From contig SVLV01000013.1 in NCBI GenBank assembly GCA_015067765.1, forward strand, positions 1 through 42,969: a DNA stretch of 42,969 nucleotides, written 5' to 3'. This document shows, one piece after another, positions 32,201-41,245 of the stretch (position 1 is its first letter; every line of letters begins with the position of its first letter). The notes below the pieces were generated by a model, which worked only from the letters and a program-made list of their open reading frames with translations, ran no database searches and was not told where the DNA came from. This DNA comes from Oscillospiraceae bacterium (GTDB taxonomy: Bacteria > Bacillota > Clostridia > Oscillospirales > Oscillospiraceae). The translations under genes were made by a program, and so were the position numbers.

Positions 32201-34864
32201 TTACTTGTTGCGGGCGGCGGCACGCTGGATGGCCTTGACGATCTCCACCACAGGGATCACCAGTACAGCCAGGCCCATGGCCACGGCATACTCCACAACA
32301 GACAGTTGCTCAAAGCCGAAGGCGTTGGCCAGGAAGGGCACTTCCAGCACCAGAGCTGTCAGCACCAGAGAGCCCAGCATCGCTCCCCACAGCACCTTGT
32401 TCTGTCCCTTCAGGGAGAACACGGACTTTCTCTGAGAGCGCAGGTTGAAGGAGTGGAAAATTTCGCACATGGACATGGTCAGAAATGCCATGGACATACC
32501 GTCGGGGGACACACCAACCGGCATCTCGAAATAACCCACCTCGAAGCAGTGGCCGATGATATAGGACACCATGGTCAGCAGCGTCACCAGTACACCCTGA
32601 TAAACAATGTCAAAGAAGAGACCGCCGGCAAAGATGCCCTCCCGGGAGTTGCGGGGCGGACGGCTCATGGTATCCGGCTCAGCCTTCTCCATGCCCAGTG
32701 CCAGGGCGGGGAAGCAGTCGGTCACCAGGTTGATAAACAGCAGATGCACGGGATTGAGCAGAGTGAAGCCCAGCAGGGTGGCGCCGAACACACCCAGCAC
32801 CTCAGACATATTAGAGGCCAGCAGGAACTGAATGGCCTTGCGGATATTGTCATAGATGCGACGGCCCTCACCCACGGCAGCCACGATGGTGGCAAAGTTG
32901 TCGTCTGCCAGCACCATGTCGGCCACATTCTTGGTGACATCGGTACCGGTGATGCCCATGCCCACGCCGATATCGGCAGACTTGATGGAGGGCGCGTCGT
33001 TGACACCGTCGCCGGTCATGGCCGTGATGGCATCATTGCGTTTCCAGGCGGCCACAATGCGGGTCTTATGCTCCGGCTGTACACGGGCATAGACACCGTA
33101 CTTCTTCACAAACTCGCCCAGTTCCTCATCCGGGATTTCTTCCAGTTCTGCACCGGTGATGGCCTGAGAGGCATCCTCGATGATACCCAGTTCTTTGGCG
33201 ATGGCCACAGCCGTATCCTTGTGGTCGCCGGTGATCATCACCGCCCGGATGCCGGCGCTGCGGCACTCCTCAATGGCAGCCTTCACCTCCGGACGGACCG
33301 GGTCGATCATACCGGTCAGGCCCAGATAGATCAGCTCCTGCTCCAGGAACTCCGGCTTGTTGCTGGCGGGCTTTTCTGCCCATTCCCGCTTGGCTGCGGC
33401 AAGCACGCGCAGGGCGCGGTCTGCCATAGCCTTATTCTCTGCCATGATGGAGGCGATCTTCTCCTCGGTCATGGGCTTTACCTGACCATTCTCCAGATAG
33501 GCCGTGCAGCGGGACAGCACCACATCGGGTCCGCCCTTGGTATACTGCACATAGCTGCCGCCCAAATCGTGGACGGTGGACATCATCTTGCGGCCGGAAT
33601 CAAAGGGAGCCTCGTCCACACGGGGCGTCATCTTCTCCAAATCCGTCTTGCGCAGGCCCTGCGCGAAGGCAAAGTTCACCAGAGCGCACTCCGTAGGCTC
33701 GCCCTCTGCCTGATCCTTGTCGTTGAGATCGGCATCCGAGCACAGCGCCATGGCGGTGGCTACAATACCGGTCTCGCCGGTGTGCTCCACCACGGTCATC
33801 TTGTTCTGCGTCAGGGTACCGGTCTTATCGGAGCAGATGACCTGCGTGCAGCCCAGCGTCTCCACCGCAGTAAGGCGGCGAATCACTGCATTGCGCTTGG
33901 ACATGTTGGTCACACCGATGGACAGCACCACCGTCACCACCGTGGCCAGGCCCTCGGGAATGGCGGCAACAGCCAGAGAAACGGCAACCATGAAGGTATC
34001 CAGAACCACCTTCAGCGTCTCACCCTCCACAGACAGCTGGCCGCGGGCCATAAACAGATTGAATGCGAAAATGAAAATACAGATACCCAGCACCAGTTTG
34101 CTGAGCAGTTTACCCAACTCATCCAGCTTGCGCTGCAGGGGAGTCTCCTCCTGCTCGGTGGCGGCCAGAGCACCGGCGATCTTGCCCATCTCGGTATTCA
34201 TGCCGGTACCGGTGATGACAGCCTTGCCTCGGCCATAGACCACGGTGGAGCCCATATAGCACATGTTCTTCCGGTCCCCCAGAGGTACCTGTGCCTCGGT
34301 GCCCACACCCAAAGTCTCCATCATCTTATAGACGGGGACGGACTCACCGGTCAGCGCCGCCTCTTCCATCTGCAGGGAGGCATTCTCAATAATACGGCCG
34401 TCAGCGGGAACAGCATCGCCGGCCTCCAGAATCACGATATCACCGGGCACCAGTTCCTCAGAGCGAAGCACTATGTGCTTGCCGTCCCGGATCACCTTGC
34501 AGGTGGCTGCCGCCATGGTCTGCAGGGCTTCAATGGCGGCCTCCGCCTTGCTCTCCTGCACCACGCCCAAAATAGCATTGAGCAGCACCACCGCCAGAAT
34601 GATGATCACCTCTGCCAGTTCACTCTCACCGGCCAGCATACCGGTCACAAAGGACACGGCCGCTGCGATCAGCAAAATGATCAGCATGGGATCTTTCAGC
34701 TGCTTGAAAAATCTCTGCAGCAGAGTCTCTTTCTCTGCCTCCTTCAGCTTGTTGAGGCCATAGCGCTCCTTACGAAGCCGCGCCTCCTCCTCAGCCAAGC
34801 CCTGAGCACCGGTCTCCATGGCACTCAAAACCTCTTGCGCTGTTTTGCGATACATTTCTTCCAT
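32201..34864 (-). CDS. P-type cation ATPase (type II, Ca2+/Mn2+ type), probable Mn2+ exporter
   Basis: An 887-residue pump. The phosphorylated aspartate is about Asp346 in SDKTGTLT, the actuator motif is TGES, the helix-4 motif is IPEGLAT, as in Ca2+ and Ca2+/Mn2+ pumps, and the hinge motif is TGDGVNDAPS. An N-terminal cation-ATPase domain and ten membrane helices fit type IIA/SPCA proteins. Usual annotation would be calcium ATPase, but the leader looks like a yybP-ykoY manganese riboswitch, so Mn2+ efflux is more likely. The ATG at 34862-34864 follows AGGAGG at 11 bases; the ATG three codons later is an alternative. Confidence 0.95.
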   Translation of the reverse strand: MEEMYRKTAQEVLSAMETGAQGLAEEEARLRKERYGLNKLKEAEKETLLQRFFKQLKDPMLIILLIAAAVSFVTGMLAGESELAEVIIILAVVLLNAILGVVQESKAEAAIEALQTMAAATCKVIRDGKHIVLRSEELVPGDIVILEAGDAVPADGRIIENASLQMEEAALTGESVPVYKMMETLGVGTEAQVPLGDRKNMCYMGSTVVYGRGKAVITGTGMNTEMGKIAGALAATEQEETPLQRKLDELGKLLSKLVLGICIFIFAFNLFMARGQLSVEGETLKVVLDTFMVAVSLAVAAIPEGLATVVTVVLSIGVTNMSKRNAVIRRLTAVETLGCTQVICSDKTGTLTQNKMTVVEHTGETGIVATAMALCSDADLNDKDQAEGEPTECALVNFAFAQGLRKTDLEKMTPRVDEAPFDSGRKMMSTVHDLGGSYVQYTKGGPDVVLSRCTAYLENGQVKPMTEEKIASIMAENKAMADRALRVLAAAKREWAEKPASNKPEFLEQELIYLGLTGMIDPVRPEVKAAIEECRSAGIRAVMITGDHKDTAVAIAKELGIIEDASQAITGAELEEIPDEELGEFVKKYGVYARVQPEHKTRIVAAWKRNDAITAMTGDGVNDAPSIKSADIGVGMGITGTDVTKNVADMVLADDNFATIVAAVGEGRRIYDNIRKAIQFLLASNMSEVLGVFGATLLGFTLLNPVHLLFINLVTDCFPALALGMEKAEPDTMSRPPRNSREGIFAGGLFFDIVYQGVLVTLLTMVSYIIGHCFEVGYFEMPVGVSPDGMSMAFLTMSMCEIFHSFNLRSQRKSVFSLKGQNKVLWGAMLGSLVLTALVLEVPFLANAFGFEQLSVVEYAVAMGLAVLVIPVVEIVKAIQRAAARNK

Positions 34865-34904
34865 AGCCTGCAAACCCTCCTGTATCTCTATTTTAACCAA
34901 ATAA

Positions 34905-34960
34905 CTGAAAAAATAAGAGACCCATACGCAAACAGAACTCTCGCCTTGCGTATGGGTCTC
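34905..34960 (-). terminator. Intrinsic terminator in the P-type ATPase leader (riboswitch expression platform)
   Basis: A perfect 15-base stem (34917-34931 with 34946-34960) with a 14-base loop is followed on the minus strand by TTATTTTTTC. Its 5' arm begins with GAGACC, which is also the 3' end of the aptamer core, so aptamer folding and terminator folding compete. Confidence 0.85.
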
Positions 34961-35060
34961 ATTCTTTCAGGATAGTCCGGGTACACATGTGTACCGGTTG
35001 ACGGAACTGCCCCGCAAGATCAATCATCTTGCGGAATTACTCCCCCAGATCAAACAATCT
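34946..35060 (-). ncRNA. yybP-ykoY (Mn2+-sensing) riboswitch aptamer
   Basis: On the minus strand the leader shows, in order, the conserved elements of this class: GGGGAGTA (35038-35045), a 9-base hairpin CCGCAAGAT/ATCTTGCGG (35012-35034), CCGTCA (34999-35004), a palindromic stem GTACAC/GTGTAC (34981-34994) flanked by CCG/CGG pairing, and AATGAGACC (34955-34963). The first and third elements are the two loops that grip Mn2+ in known structures. It lies between a strong promoter and a terminator, as expected for a switch that turns the pump on at high Mn2+. The closing P1 helix is less clear. Confidence 0.8.
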
Positions 35061-35080
35061 AGCTATATTTATTTGATTAT

Positions 35081-35109
35081 ATTTTATCGGAATTCCAGCG
35101 CCGTGTCAA
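35081..35109 (-). promoter_or_regulatory. Promoter of the P-type ATPase gene
   Basis: Consensus TTGACA (35104-35109) and TAAAAT (35081-35086) with a 17-base spacer. The -35 contains the TGA stop of the upstream DUF2461 gene. Confidence 0.85.
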
Positions 35110-35780
35110 CGTCCTTCTGCCAAAGATGCGCAAAGATTTGCAAAGTATTTGTAAAAGGGGATCAACTCCCGGAAACCTGTGATGATGTCCTCTGCCAGCC
35201 GGGGCACGAAGATTTTTTCATCCAGAGGCAGTTCGTGCTGCAGGGTCAGCGACTTCTTCTGATACCATGGCTTCAGCAGTTCCGATACCTCACCTCTGCT
35301 GCGGGCATACTCCGGGCCCACCAGCTGAAAAGTATCCTGTTTCTGAAAATTTCGCACCAGTTTCTCCAGCCGCTGTGGATTCTCACGGATGTCTCTGCGA
35401 TACCGTTCCATCAGGGCAGGGGTTGCACACCAGAAGCCCATACCGTAGCTATAGTATTCCGGAGCGATTTCAAAATAGAAGGTGGGGCGGCCGGTCCAAT
35501 CCTGGTCACCGGTACGGATGGAGAACCACAGGTGATCCTTGTAGGGCCCCCGACCGTGAAGGCGGCGGGCATCCCGATAAATACGGCTGACTTTTGCTAT
35601 CAGCGGTTCATCCGGCAGCATCTCATGCACCGCTTCATAGACCTGCTCTGCCAGTGCCTTGGTGGGGGCCAGCAGATGGTCCTGATACTCCCGCTTATGC
35701 TCCATAAACCAGCCGCGCTCATTGTTGAAGCGAATGCCCCACATAAAATCCACGGTCTGCTGTGTATAGCCCTGAAACAT
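35106..35780 (-). CDS. DUF2461 (TIGR02453-type) protein
   Basis: A 224-residue soluble protein matching the DUF2461 pattern: an N-terminal FLxxLxxNNxxxWF-like block (here FMWGIRFNNERGWF), a following YRDARRLHGRGPYKDHLWFS block rich in Arg/Lys, and an aromatic YYSYGMGFW segment. The molecular role of this family is unknown. The ATG at 35778-35780 follows GAGGAG; an upstream in-frame extension would run through a terminator and is rejected. Its stop codon lies inside the -35 box of the next gene's promoter. Confidence 0.88.
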   Translation of the reverse strand: MFQGYTQQTVDFMWGIRFNNERGWFMEHKREYQDHLLAPTKALAEQVYEAVHEMLPDEPLIAKVSRIYRDARRLHGRGPYKDHLWFSIRTGDQDWTGRPTFYFEIAPEYYSYGMGFWCATPALMERYRRDIRENPQRLEKLVRNFQKQDTFQLVGPEYARSRGEVSELLKPWYQKKSLTLQHELPLDEKIFVPRLAEDIITGFRELIPFYKYFANLCASLAEGR

Positions 35781-35816
35781 GTTCCTCACTCCTCGGTCGT
35801 TCTTTTTATTGGAGGT

Positions 35817-35846
35817 ATCATAGCACAATTTCCCGGCCGGCGGCAA
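35817..35846 (-). promoter_or_regulatory. Promoter of the DUF2461 gene
   Basis: An extended -10, TGCTATGAT (hexamer 35817-35822), has TTGCCG (35841-35846) 18 bases upstream. Confidence 0.5.
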
Positions 35847-35849
35847 GCA

Positions 35850-35885
35850 AGAAAATGCACCCGCAGGATGTTTCCTGCGGGTGCA
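35850..35885 (-). terminator. Terminator after the aminotransferase gene
   Basis: A 13-base stem (35856-35868 with 35873-35885) with a four-base loop, followed on the minus strand by TTTTC. Confidence 0.85.
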
Positions 35886-35892
35886 GTATTCT

Positions 35893-37086
35893 TCAGCGGG
35901 CGTTATACTGCTCAATGCCCTTGGCCAGCAGCTCCATGGCGCGTTCCATATCCTTTTCCTTCAGCACATAGGCCAGACGGATCTCGTTCTTGCCGCGGCC
36001 GGGGGTCTCATAAAAACTCTCGGCAGGGGTGAACATCAGGGTCTCGCCGTTATCTTCAAACTCCTCCAGCATCCAGTACTGGAAGTCCTCGCTGTTGTCG
36101 ATAGGCAGCTCTGCCATGATGTAGAAAGCGCCCTTGGGGCACTCGCATACCACACCGGGAATCTCCTTGATCTTACGCATGGTGGTATCCCGCCGGCGCT
36201 TATACTCCTCGCGGGTGGCCGTAAAGTAATCGGAGCCCACCGTGTAGAGAGCAGCAGAGGCCAGCTGATCAATGGTCGGCACGCACAGGCGGCACTGAGC
36301 ATACTTCATGGCGTGGAACATCAGCTCCTTATTGCGGGTGAGCAAACAGCCGATGCGGGCACCGCAGGCGGAGAAGCGCTTGGACACCGTATCAATGACC
36401 ACCACATTATCGGGCGCATCCACAAACTCGCCCAGAGACTGCAGAGGGCCGCCATCATAGACAAACTCGCGGTAGGCCTCATCGCCGATGATGAACAGAT
36501 TGTGCTCCTTGGCGATATCCACCATCATGCGCATTTCCTCATGGGTCAGCACAGTACCGGTGGGATTGCCGGGGTTGGTGCACATAATGGCACGGGTCCG
36601 CTCCGTGATGCCGGACTCGATCAGCTCCCGGTTGGCATAGTGATAACCATCCTTGGCATAAGTAGGCACCGTGCGAATGGTCGCACCCACCGTGTGGACC
36701 ATGGTACGATAGTTGGAGTAGTAGGGCTCGGGCATCAGGATCTCATCACCCGGCTCCAGAATGCAGTTGATCACGATCTGCAGCGCCTCGGAACCGCCGT
36801 TGGTGATGAGGATGTCCTCCTCCTCAAAGGGCATATTCAGATCGGCATAGTACTTCTGAATGGCGCGGACCAGTGCCGGTTCGCCGCGGGCGGGGGCATA
36901 TTCCAGCACAGGCAGATCGAATCTGCGCACCTCATCAAAAAAGGCCTGCGGGGTCACGATGTCCGGCTGACCGATATTCACATGATAAATCTTCCGTCCC
37001 TTTGCCTCTGCCTCCAGGGCCGCCTCATGGAATTTGCGGAAGGGGGAAAATTCGCAGTTTTCAACATTTCGGGAAAATTTCATCAT
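35893..37086 (-). CDS. Class I/II PLP-dependent aminotransferase
   Basis: A 397-residue fold-type I aminotransferase of the aspartate-aminotransferase superfamily. The PLP lysine is in DTVSKRFSACGARIG, with the expected upstream CTNPGNPTGTVL and DEAYREFVYDG blocks that hold the cofactor. The amino donor is not readable; in an amino-acid fermenter it could channel amino groups from alanine, aspartate or aromatic residues. It starts with ATGATG after AAGGAG. It lies just 17 bases after the terminator of the mreB gene with no room for a promoter, so it may depend on read-through. Confidence 0.92.
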   Translation of the reverse strand: MMKFSRNVENCEFSPFRKFHEAALEAEAKGRKIYHVNIGQPDIVTPQAFFDEVRRFDLPVLEYAPARGEPALVRAIQKYYADLNMPFEEEDILITNGGSEALQIVINCILEPGDEILMPEPYYSNYRTMVHTVGATIRTVPTYAKDGYHYANRELIESGITERTRAIMCTNPGNPTGTVLTHEEMRMMVDIAKEHNLFIIGDEAYREFVYDGGPLQSLGEFVDAPDNVVVIDTVSKRFSACGARIGCLLTRNKELMFHAMKYAQCRLCVPTIDQLASAALYTVGSDYFTATREEYKRRRDTTMRKIKEIPGVVCECPKGAFYIMAELPIDNSEDFQYWMLEEFEDNGETLMFTPAESFYETPGRGKNEIRLAYVLKEKDMERAMELLAKGIEQYNAR

Positions 37087-37103
37087 CTTGCTCCTTTATA
37101 GAT

Positions 37104-37132
37104 AAAAAACGAGAGAGGCTCTGCAGCCTCTC
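37104..37132 (-). terminator. Terminator after the mreB gene
   Basis: An 8-base stem (37113-37120 with 37125-37132) with a four-base loop, followed on the minus strand by TCGTTTTTT. Confidence 0.85.
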
Positions 37133-37148
37133 CCGCTCATTCGACAAA

Positions 37149-38180
37149 TCAGTTCATCTGTTTTCTGCGGGACAGGTTTACCGTACCGTCCTGCATATCT
37201 CCCAGGGAATCCAGGCTCTTGCCGGTACCTTCCGCCACACAGCTGATGGCATTCTCTGCCACCATGGTGTGGATGCCGGTACGGGCTTCAATGAGCTTGT
37301 CCAAACCATCCACCAGGCTGCCGCCACCGGTCAGCACGATGCCGTTGGTGGAGATATCTGCCACCAGTTCGGGGGGGGTACGCTCCAACACGCTGTGGAC
37401 TGCCTCCAGGATGCGCTCCACAGGCTCCTCAAAGGCCTCCCGCATCTCTGCGGAGGTAACATGCAGACTTCTGGGCAGGCCGGTCATCAGGCAGCGGCCC
37501 TTGATCTCGATAGAGGTTTCCGCCTCCTTGGGGAATACGCAGCCGATCTGGATCTTCATCTGCTCGGCGGTACGTTCGCCGATCAGCAGGCTATGCTTCC
37601 GGCGCATATATTTCACAATCGCTTCATTGAACTGGTCGCCGGCCACCTTGATGGAAGCGGATTCCACCACGCCGGAGAGGCTGATCACTGCCACATCGGT
37701 GGTTCCGCCGCCGATATCCACGACCATATGGCCCTCGGGTTGGGCAATATCAATACCTGCGCCAATGGCTGCTGCCACAGGTTCCTCAATCAGGAACACA
37801 CGGCGTGCACCGGCCTGAATGCCTGCATCCACCACAGCACGCTCTTCCACTTCGGTAATGCCGGAGGGCACACAGATAATGACACGGGGCTTGAAGAACT
37901 GGAAGCCGCCGGCCACCTTATGGATGAACTCCTTCAGCATCCGCTCCGTCATATCATAGTCGGAAATCACGCCCTCGCGCAGGGGACGGATGGCTACAAT
38001 GTTGCCGGGGGTACGGCCCAGCATGGCCTGCGCCTCTGCACCGACTTTCAGCAGTTTGCCGCTGTTCTTATCAATTGCCACAACAGAGGGCTCGTTGAGC
38101 ACAACGCCCTTGCCCTTCACATAAACCAATACCGATGCGGTACCCAGGTCAATACCAATATCCTTTGCCAATGCACACAT
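37149..38180 (-). CDS. mreB: MreB/Mbl family rod-shape actin homologue
   Basis: A 343-residue bacterial actin. ATP-binding blocks are visible: DIGIDLGTASVLVY at residues 7-20, VDIGGGTTDVAV in the middle and NGIVLTGGGSLVDGLD near the C-terminus. It forms membrane filaments that direct lateral wall synthesis. mreC and mreD do not follow; the next gene downstream is an aminotransferase, so this may be a stand-alone Mbl-like copy. A consensus promoter precedes it. Confidence 0.95.
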   Translation of the reverse strand: MCALAKDIGIDLGTASVLVYVKGKGVVLNEPSVVAIDKNSGKLLKVGAEAQAMLGRTPGNIVAIRPLREGVISDYDMTERMLKEFIHKVAGGFQFFKPRVIICVPSGITEVEERAVVDAGIQAGARRVFLIEEPVAAAIGAGIDIAQPEGHMVVDIGGGTTDVAVISLSGVVESASIKVAGDQFNEAIVKYMRRKHSLLIGERTAEQMKIQIGCVFPKEAETSIEIKGRCLMTGLPRSLHVTSAEMREAFEEPVERILEAVHSVLERTPPELVADISTNGIVLTGGGSLVDGLDKLIEARTGIHTMVAENAISCVAEGTGKSLDSLGDMQDGTVNLSRRKQMN

Positions 38181-38252
38181 ATCTTACACCTCATCTATCC
38201 AGTCGTTTTCCTATAGACTACGGCACAGATGCCGTTTCGTTTCTAACTGCTT

Positions 38253-38281
38253 ATTATACTGATGGATTTTTTATTTTGCAA
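38253..38281 (-). promoter_or_regulatory. Promoter of the mreB gene
   Basis: TTGCAA (38276-38281) and TATAAT (38253-38258) stand 17 bases apart. A small hairpin ACGGCA/TGCCGT lies in the leader near 38220-38235. No clear terminator for comF was seen in 38282-38370. Confidence 0.75.
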
Positions 38282-38370
38282 GCAAAAATCCCGGCTTTTC
38301 CGTTTTGTAACCATGAATTCACAGAAATGTAACGAAATCGCCCCTTGCAGTATACACGCGGTGCCAAAAA

Positions 38371-39042
38371 TTATGCATTTTGCGGCACTGCGGCCAGGGT
38401 CAGACACAGCACCTGTGCAGCTCCCGCCTCCAGCAGAACTCTGCGGGCCTCTGTCAGGGTCGCTCCTGTGGTGAGGATATCATCCACCAAAAGGAACCGG
38501 CGGCCGGCGATCTCAGCACCCTCCCGGATCTCATAGACGCCCAGCACATTGCTCCGCCGCTCCTCCGCGGCCGCCAGGCTGGACTGCGCCGTATTGTTCA
38601 CCGTTTTGCGCAGAGTCTCCTCTGCTGTAACCTGCCAGATATCACAGATACCGCGGGCCAGATAGAAGGCCTGATCAAAACCTCGCTCCCTCAGCCGTTT
38701 CCTGCTGACCGGCACCCAGGTGACGGCATCAAACTCCCCGGCAAAATGTTCCGCGGCACACTGTGCCATCAACTGGGCAAAGCAATCCAGGCCATTGAAC
38801 TGGCGGGCAAACTTGTAGCGCAGAATAGCCTCCCGTACGGTGCCCTCATAGAAAAGCGGTGCGGCACAGCGGCCAAAGGTCCCCTTATGTACCGCACGGC
38901 TGCCGGTATAGGGCAGCTTTTTATTGCACACATCACACAGCAGCGCACCATCGGTCACCGACTGGCAGAAGGGACATTTTCGTGGAAACAGCAGGTCCAG
39001 GCTTTTCCGCTTTCCTTTGCTCCAAATGCTCTCCTTATGCAT
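38371..39042 (-). CDS. comF: ComF family protein (phosphoribosyltransferase-like)
   Basis: A 223-residue protein with an N-terminal zinc finger (CPFC and CDVC, about residues 18-39) and a C-terminal phosphoribosyltransferase fold whose PRPP loop reads FLLVDDILTTGATL. ComF proteins take part in handling DNA during natural transformation in some bacteria, but the family is also common in non-competent ones. The start overlaps the recD2 stop by eight bases, so it is translated from the same message. Confidence 0.93.
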   Translation of the reverse strand: MHKESIWSKGKRKSLDLLFPRKCPFCQSVTDGALLCDVCNKKLPYTGSRAVHKGTFGRCAAPLFYEGTVREAILRYKFARQFNGLDCFAQLMAQCAAEHFAGEFDAVTWVPVSRKRLRERGFDQAFYLARGICDIWQVTAEETLRKTVNNTAQSSLAAAEERRSNVLGVYEIREGAEIAGRRFLLVDDILTTGATLTEARRVLLEAGAAQVLCLTLAAVPQNA

Positions 39043-41245
39043 GGTTTACTCCGTCTCTCAGCCGGCGGCGCAGACCGCTGTAGCGTCTGGCGCGGCGATC
39101 GTTCTCCGCCATGCGGCCGGGCACCAGATCATCTCCCACCAGAATCAGCATCTCCCGGGCACGGGTCAGCGCCGTATACAGCACCCCCCGCACCATCAGG
39201 CTGGGCGCCACCGGCGCCGACAGCAGGATCACTGCCCGGTATTCACTGCCCTGCGCCTTATGCACCGTCACAGCATAGGCCATATCCAACTGACTCAGCA
39301 TATCCGCTGTGTAGGCCGCAGTCCGGTCATCGAAGCGGATGGTGATCAGCTCGCCGGAGGGATCGATCTGTTCGATGACACCCACATCCCCGTTAAAAAT
39401 ACCGGTTCCAATGGTTCCGTCATCCTTCTCCCACACCACATCGTAATTGTTTTTGGTTTGCATGACACGATCCCCCTCCCGGAAAACCATGTCTCCCCAC
39501 ACCTTCTGGTTTTTCCCCCGGGCAGGCGGATTCAGCGCCGCCTGCAGGGCACGGTTGATCTGTATCGTGCCGGCCTCCCCTTTGCGGGTAGGCGTCAGCA
39601 CCTGGATCTGATCGGAAGGGATCCCCATCTTCTCCGGTAGGCGTGTCTTGCACAACTCCACCACCGTCTGCACCAGCCGATCGGGGCTGCGGCGGCACAG
39701 AAAGAAAAAGTCCCCCTGATTGGCCGCCAGATCCGGACTCTGCCCCAAATTGACCGCATGGGCATTGCGGATAATGGCGGACTCACTGGCCTGCCGGAAA
39801 ATCTCCCGCAGGGCCACCACCGGAAGCCGCTCGCTGCGGATCATATCCCCAAACACATTGCCCGGCCCCACCGAGGGCAGCTGATCCGCATCGCCCACCA
39901 GCACCAGCCGGGTACCGGGGCGCAGGGCAGCCAGCAGTGCCTGCATCAGAGGCAGGTCCACCATGCTCATCTCATCCACGATCACGGCATCTGCCTCCAG
40001 CGGGTCCTGCGTCCCCTTGCGGAACACCACCTCGCCGGTCAATTCATTGTAACTCATTCCCAAACAGCGGTGAATGGTCTGCGCCTCCTGTCCGCACAGT
40101 TCACTCATCCGCTTGGCTGCACGGCCAGTGGGAGCAAGGAGCAGCACCTCCAGCCCCATTCTCTCAAAGAGAGTCAGAATTCCGCGGGTGGAGGTGGTTT
40201 TCCCTGTCCCCGGTCCACCGGTCAGCAAAAGTACTCCCTCCTGTGCTGCCAGAGCCACTGCCTCCCGCTGCTGCGGTGCATAGGATATCTTCTGCTCCTC
40301 CTCAATCTGCCGGATCATCCGCTCCGGCAGACTCTTCAGTGGATGGGGAAACTCCGCCAATTCCTGCAGACGGGCAGTCACATAGGTCTCCGCCTCATGC
40401 AGGCGTCGCAGGTAACAGGCCTGTACATTGGCCACCTGCTCCTGCACCACCACGCCACGCGCCAGCAGGGCATCCAGGGTAATCTCCACCGCATCCTCGC
40501 TCAATCCAATCAACTGTGCGGTGGCCAAAATCAATTTCTCACGGGGCAGGAATACATGCCCGTTGTGGAGATTGTGCTGCAGCTCATAGAGAACGGCCGC
40601 CTCCGTCCGGCAATCGCTGTCCCCGTCAAAGCCCATACTGAGGGCGATCTCATCCATGGTGGCAAACTCTACCCCATACCGGTCCCCCGTCAGCAGATAG
40701 GGGTTGTCCCGCAGCTGCTGCAGGGCACCGGCACCATAGGTGCGGTACAGCTGCATGGCCAGCGACACCGGCAGATCATACCGGGCCAGAAAGTCCATCA
40801 CCCGGCGCAGACCGGTCAGTTCCCGGAAGGCTTCGGAGATCTCCATGGCTTTGCGGGCGGTAATCCCCTTGATGGTCTGCAGCTGCTCCGGTTCCTCCTC
40901 CAGGACCGCCAGCATCTGCTCCCCGAACTTGTCCACCAGCCGCTGGGCAGTCGCCGGCCCAACGCCCTTGATGATTCCGGAGGACAGGTAGCTGACCAGT
41001 TCCTCCTCACTTTCCGGCATCCGTCGCTCCACCAGTTCTGCGGTGACCTGCGGCCCGTAGGTGGGGTGGTTGACCCACATACCTGTAACTGTCAGAGATT
41101 CCCCGGGGGCAGCGCAGGGTACGCAGCCCACCACAGTCAGGATCTCCCCCTGATCTGTCAGCAGGCTCAGTACTGTATATCCATTCTCCTCATTCTGGAA
41201 AATAATGCTTTGTACGGTACCCTCTACCGTGCAGCGCTCTCCCAT
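39035..41245 (-). CDS. recD2: RecD2-type 5'-3' DNA helicase
   Basis: A 736-residue superfamily 1B helicase without RecBC. An OB-like N-terminus and helix-hairpin-helix repeats (IIKGVGPATAQRL; TIKGITARKA) precede the motor. Walker A is GGPGTGKTT at residues 343-351, Walker B is VIVDEMSMVD, and the C-terminal motif VTVHKAQGSEY closes the site. RecD2 acts in DNA repair and in stopping misplaced recombination. It overlaps the preceding small membrane-protein gene by 22 bases and the following comF by eight. Confidence 0.96.
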   Translation of the reverse strand: MGERCTVEGTVQSIIFQNEENGYTVLSLLTDQGEILTVVGCVPCAAPGESLTVTGMWVNHPTYGPQVTAELVERRMPESEEELVSYLSSGIIKGVGPATAQRLVDKFGEQMLAVLEEEPEQLQTIKGITARKAMEISEAFRELTGLRRVMDFLARYDLPVSLAMQLYRTYGAGALQQLRDNPYLLTGDRYGVEFATMDEIALSMGFDGDSDCRTEAAVLYELQHNLHNGHVFLPREKLILATAQLIGLSEDAVEITLDALLARGVVVQEQVANVQACYLRRLHEAETYVTARLQELAEFPHPLKSLPERMIRQIEEEQKISYAPQQREAVALAAQEGVLLLTGGPGTGKTTSTRGILTLFERMGLEVLLLAPTGRAAKRMSELCGQEAQTIHRCLGMSYNELTGEVVFRKGTQDPLEADAVIVDEMSMVDLPLMQALLAALRPGTRLVLVGDADQLPSVGPGNVFGDMIRSERLPVVALREIFRQASESAIIRNAHAVNLGQSPDLAANQGDFFFLCRRSPDRLVQTVVELCKTRLPEKMGIPSDQIQVLTPTRKGEAGTIQINRALQAALNPPARGKNQKVWGDMVFREGDRVMQTKNNYDVVWEKDDGTIGTGIFNGDVGVIEQIDPSGELITIRFDDRTAAYTADMLSQLDMAYAVTVHKAQGSEYRAVILLSAPVAPSLMVRGVLYTALTRAREMLILVGDDLVPGRMAENDRRARRYSGLRRRLRDGVNHA

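Noticed and set aside
29090-39042. Natural competence locus based on dprA and comF
   Set aside because: Both genes are widespread in bacteria not known to be competent. No comEA, comEC or pilus genes are in the window.
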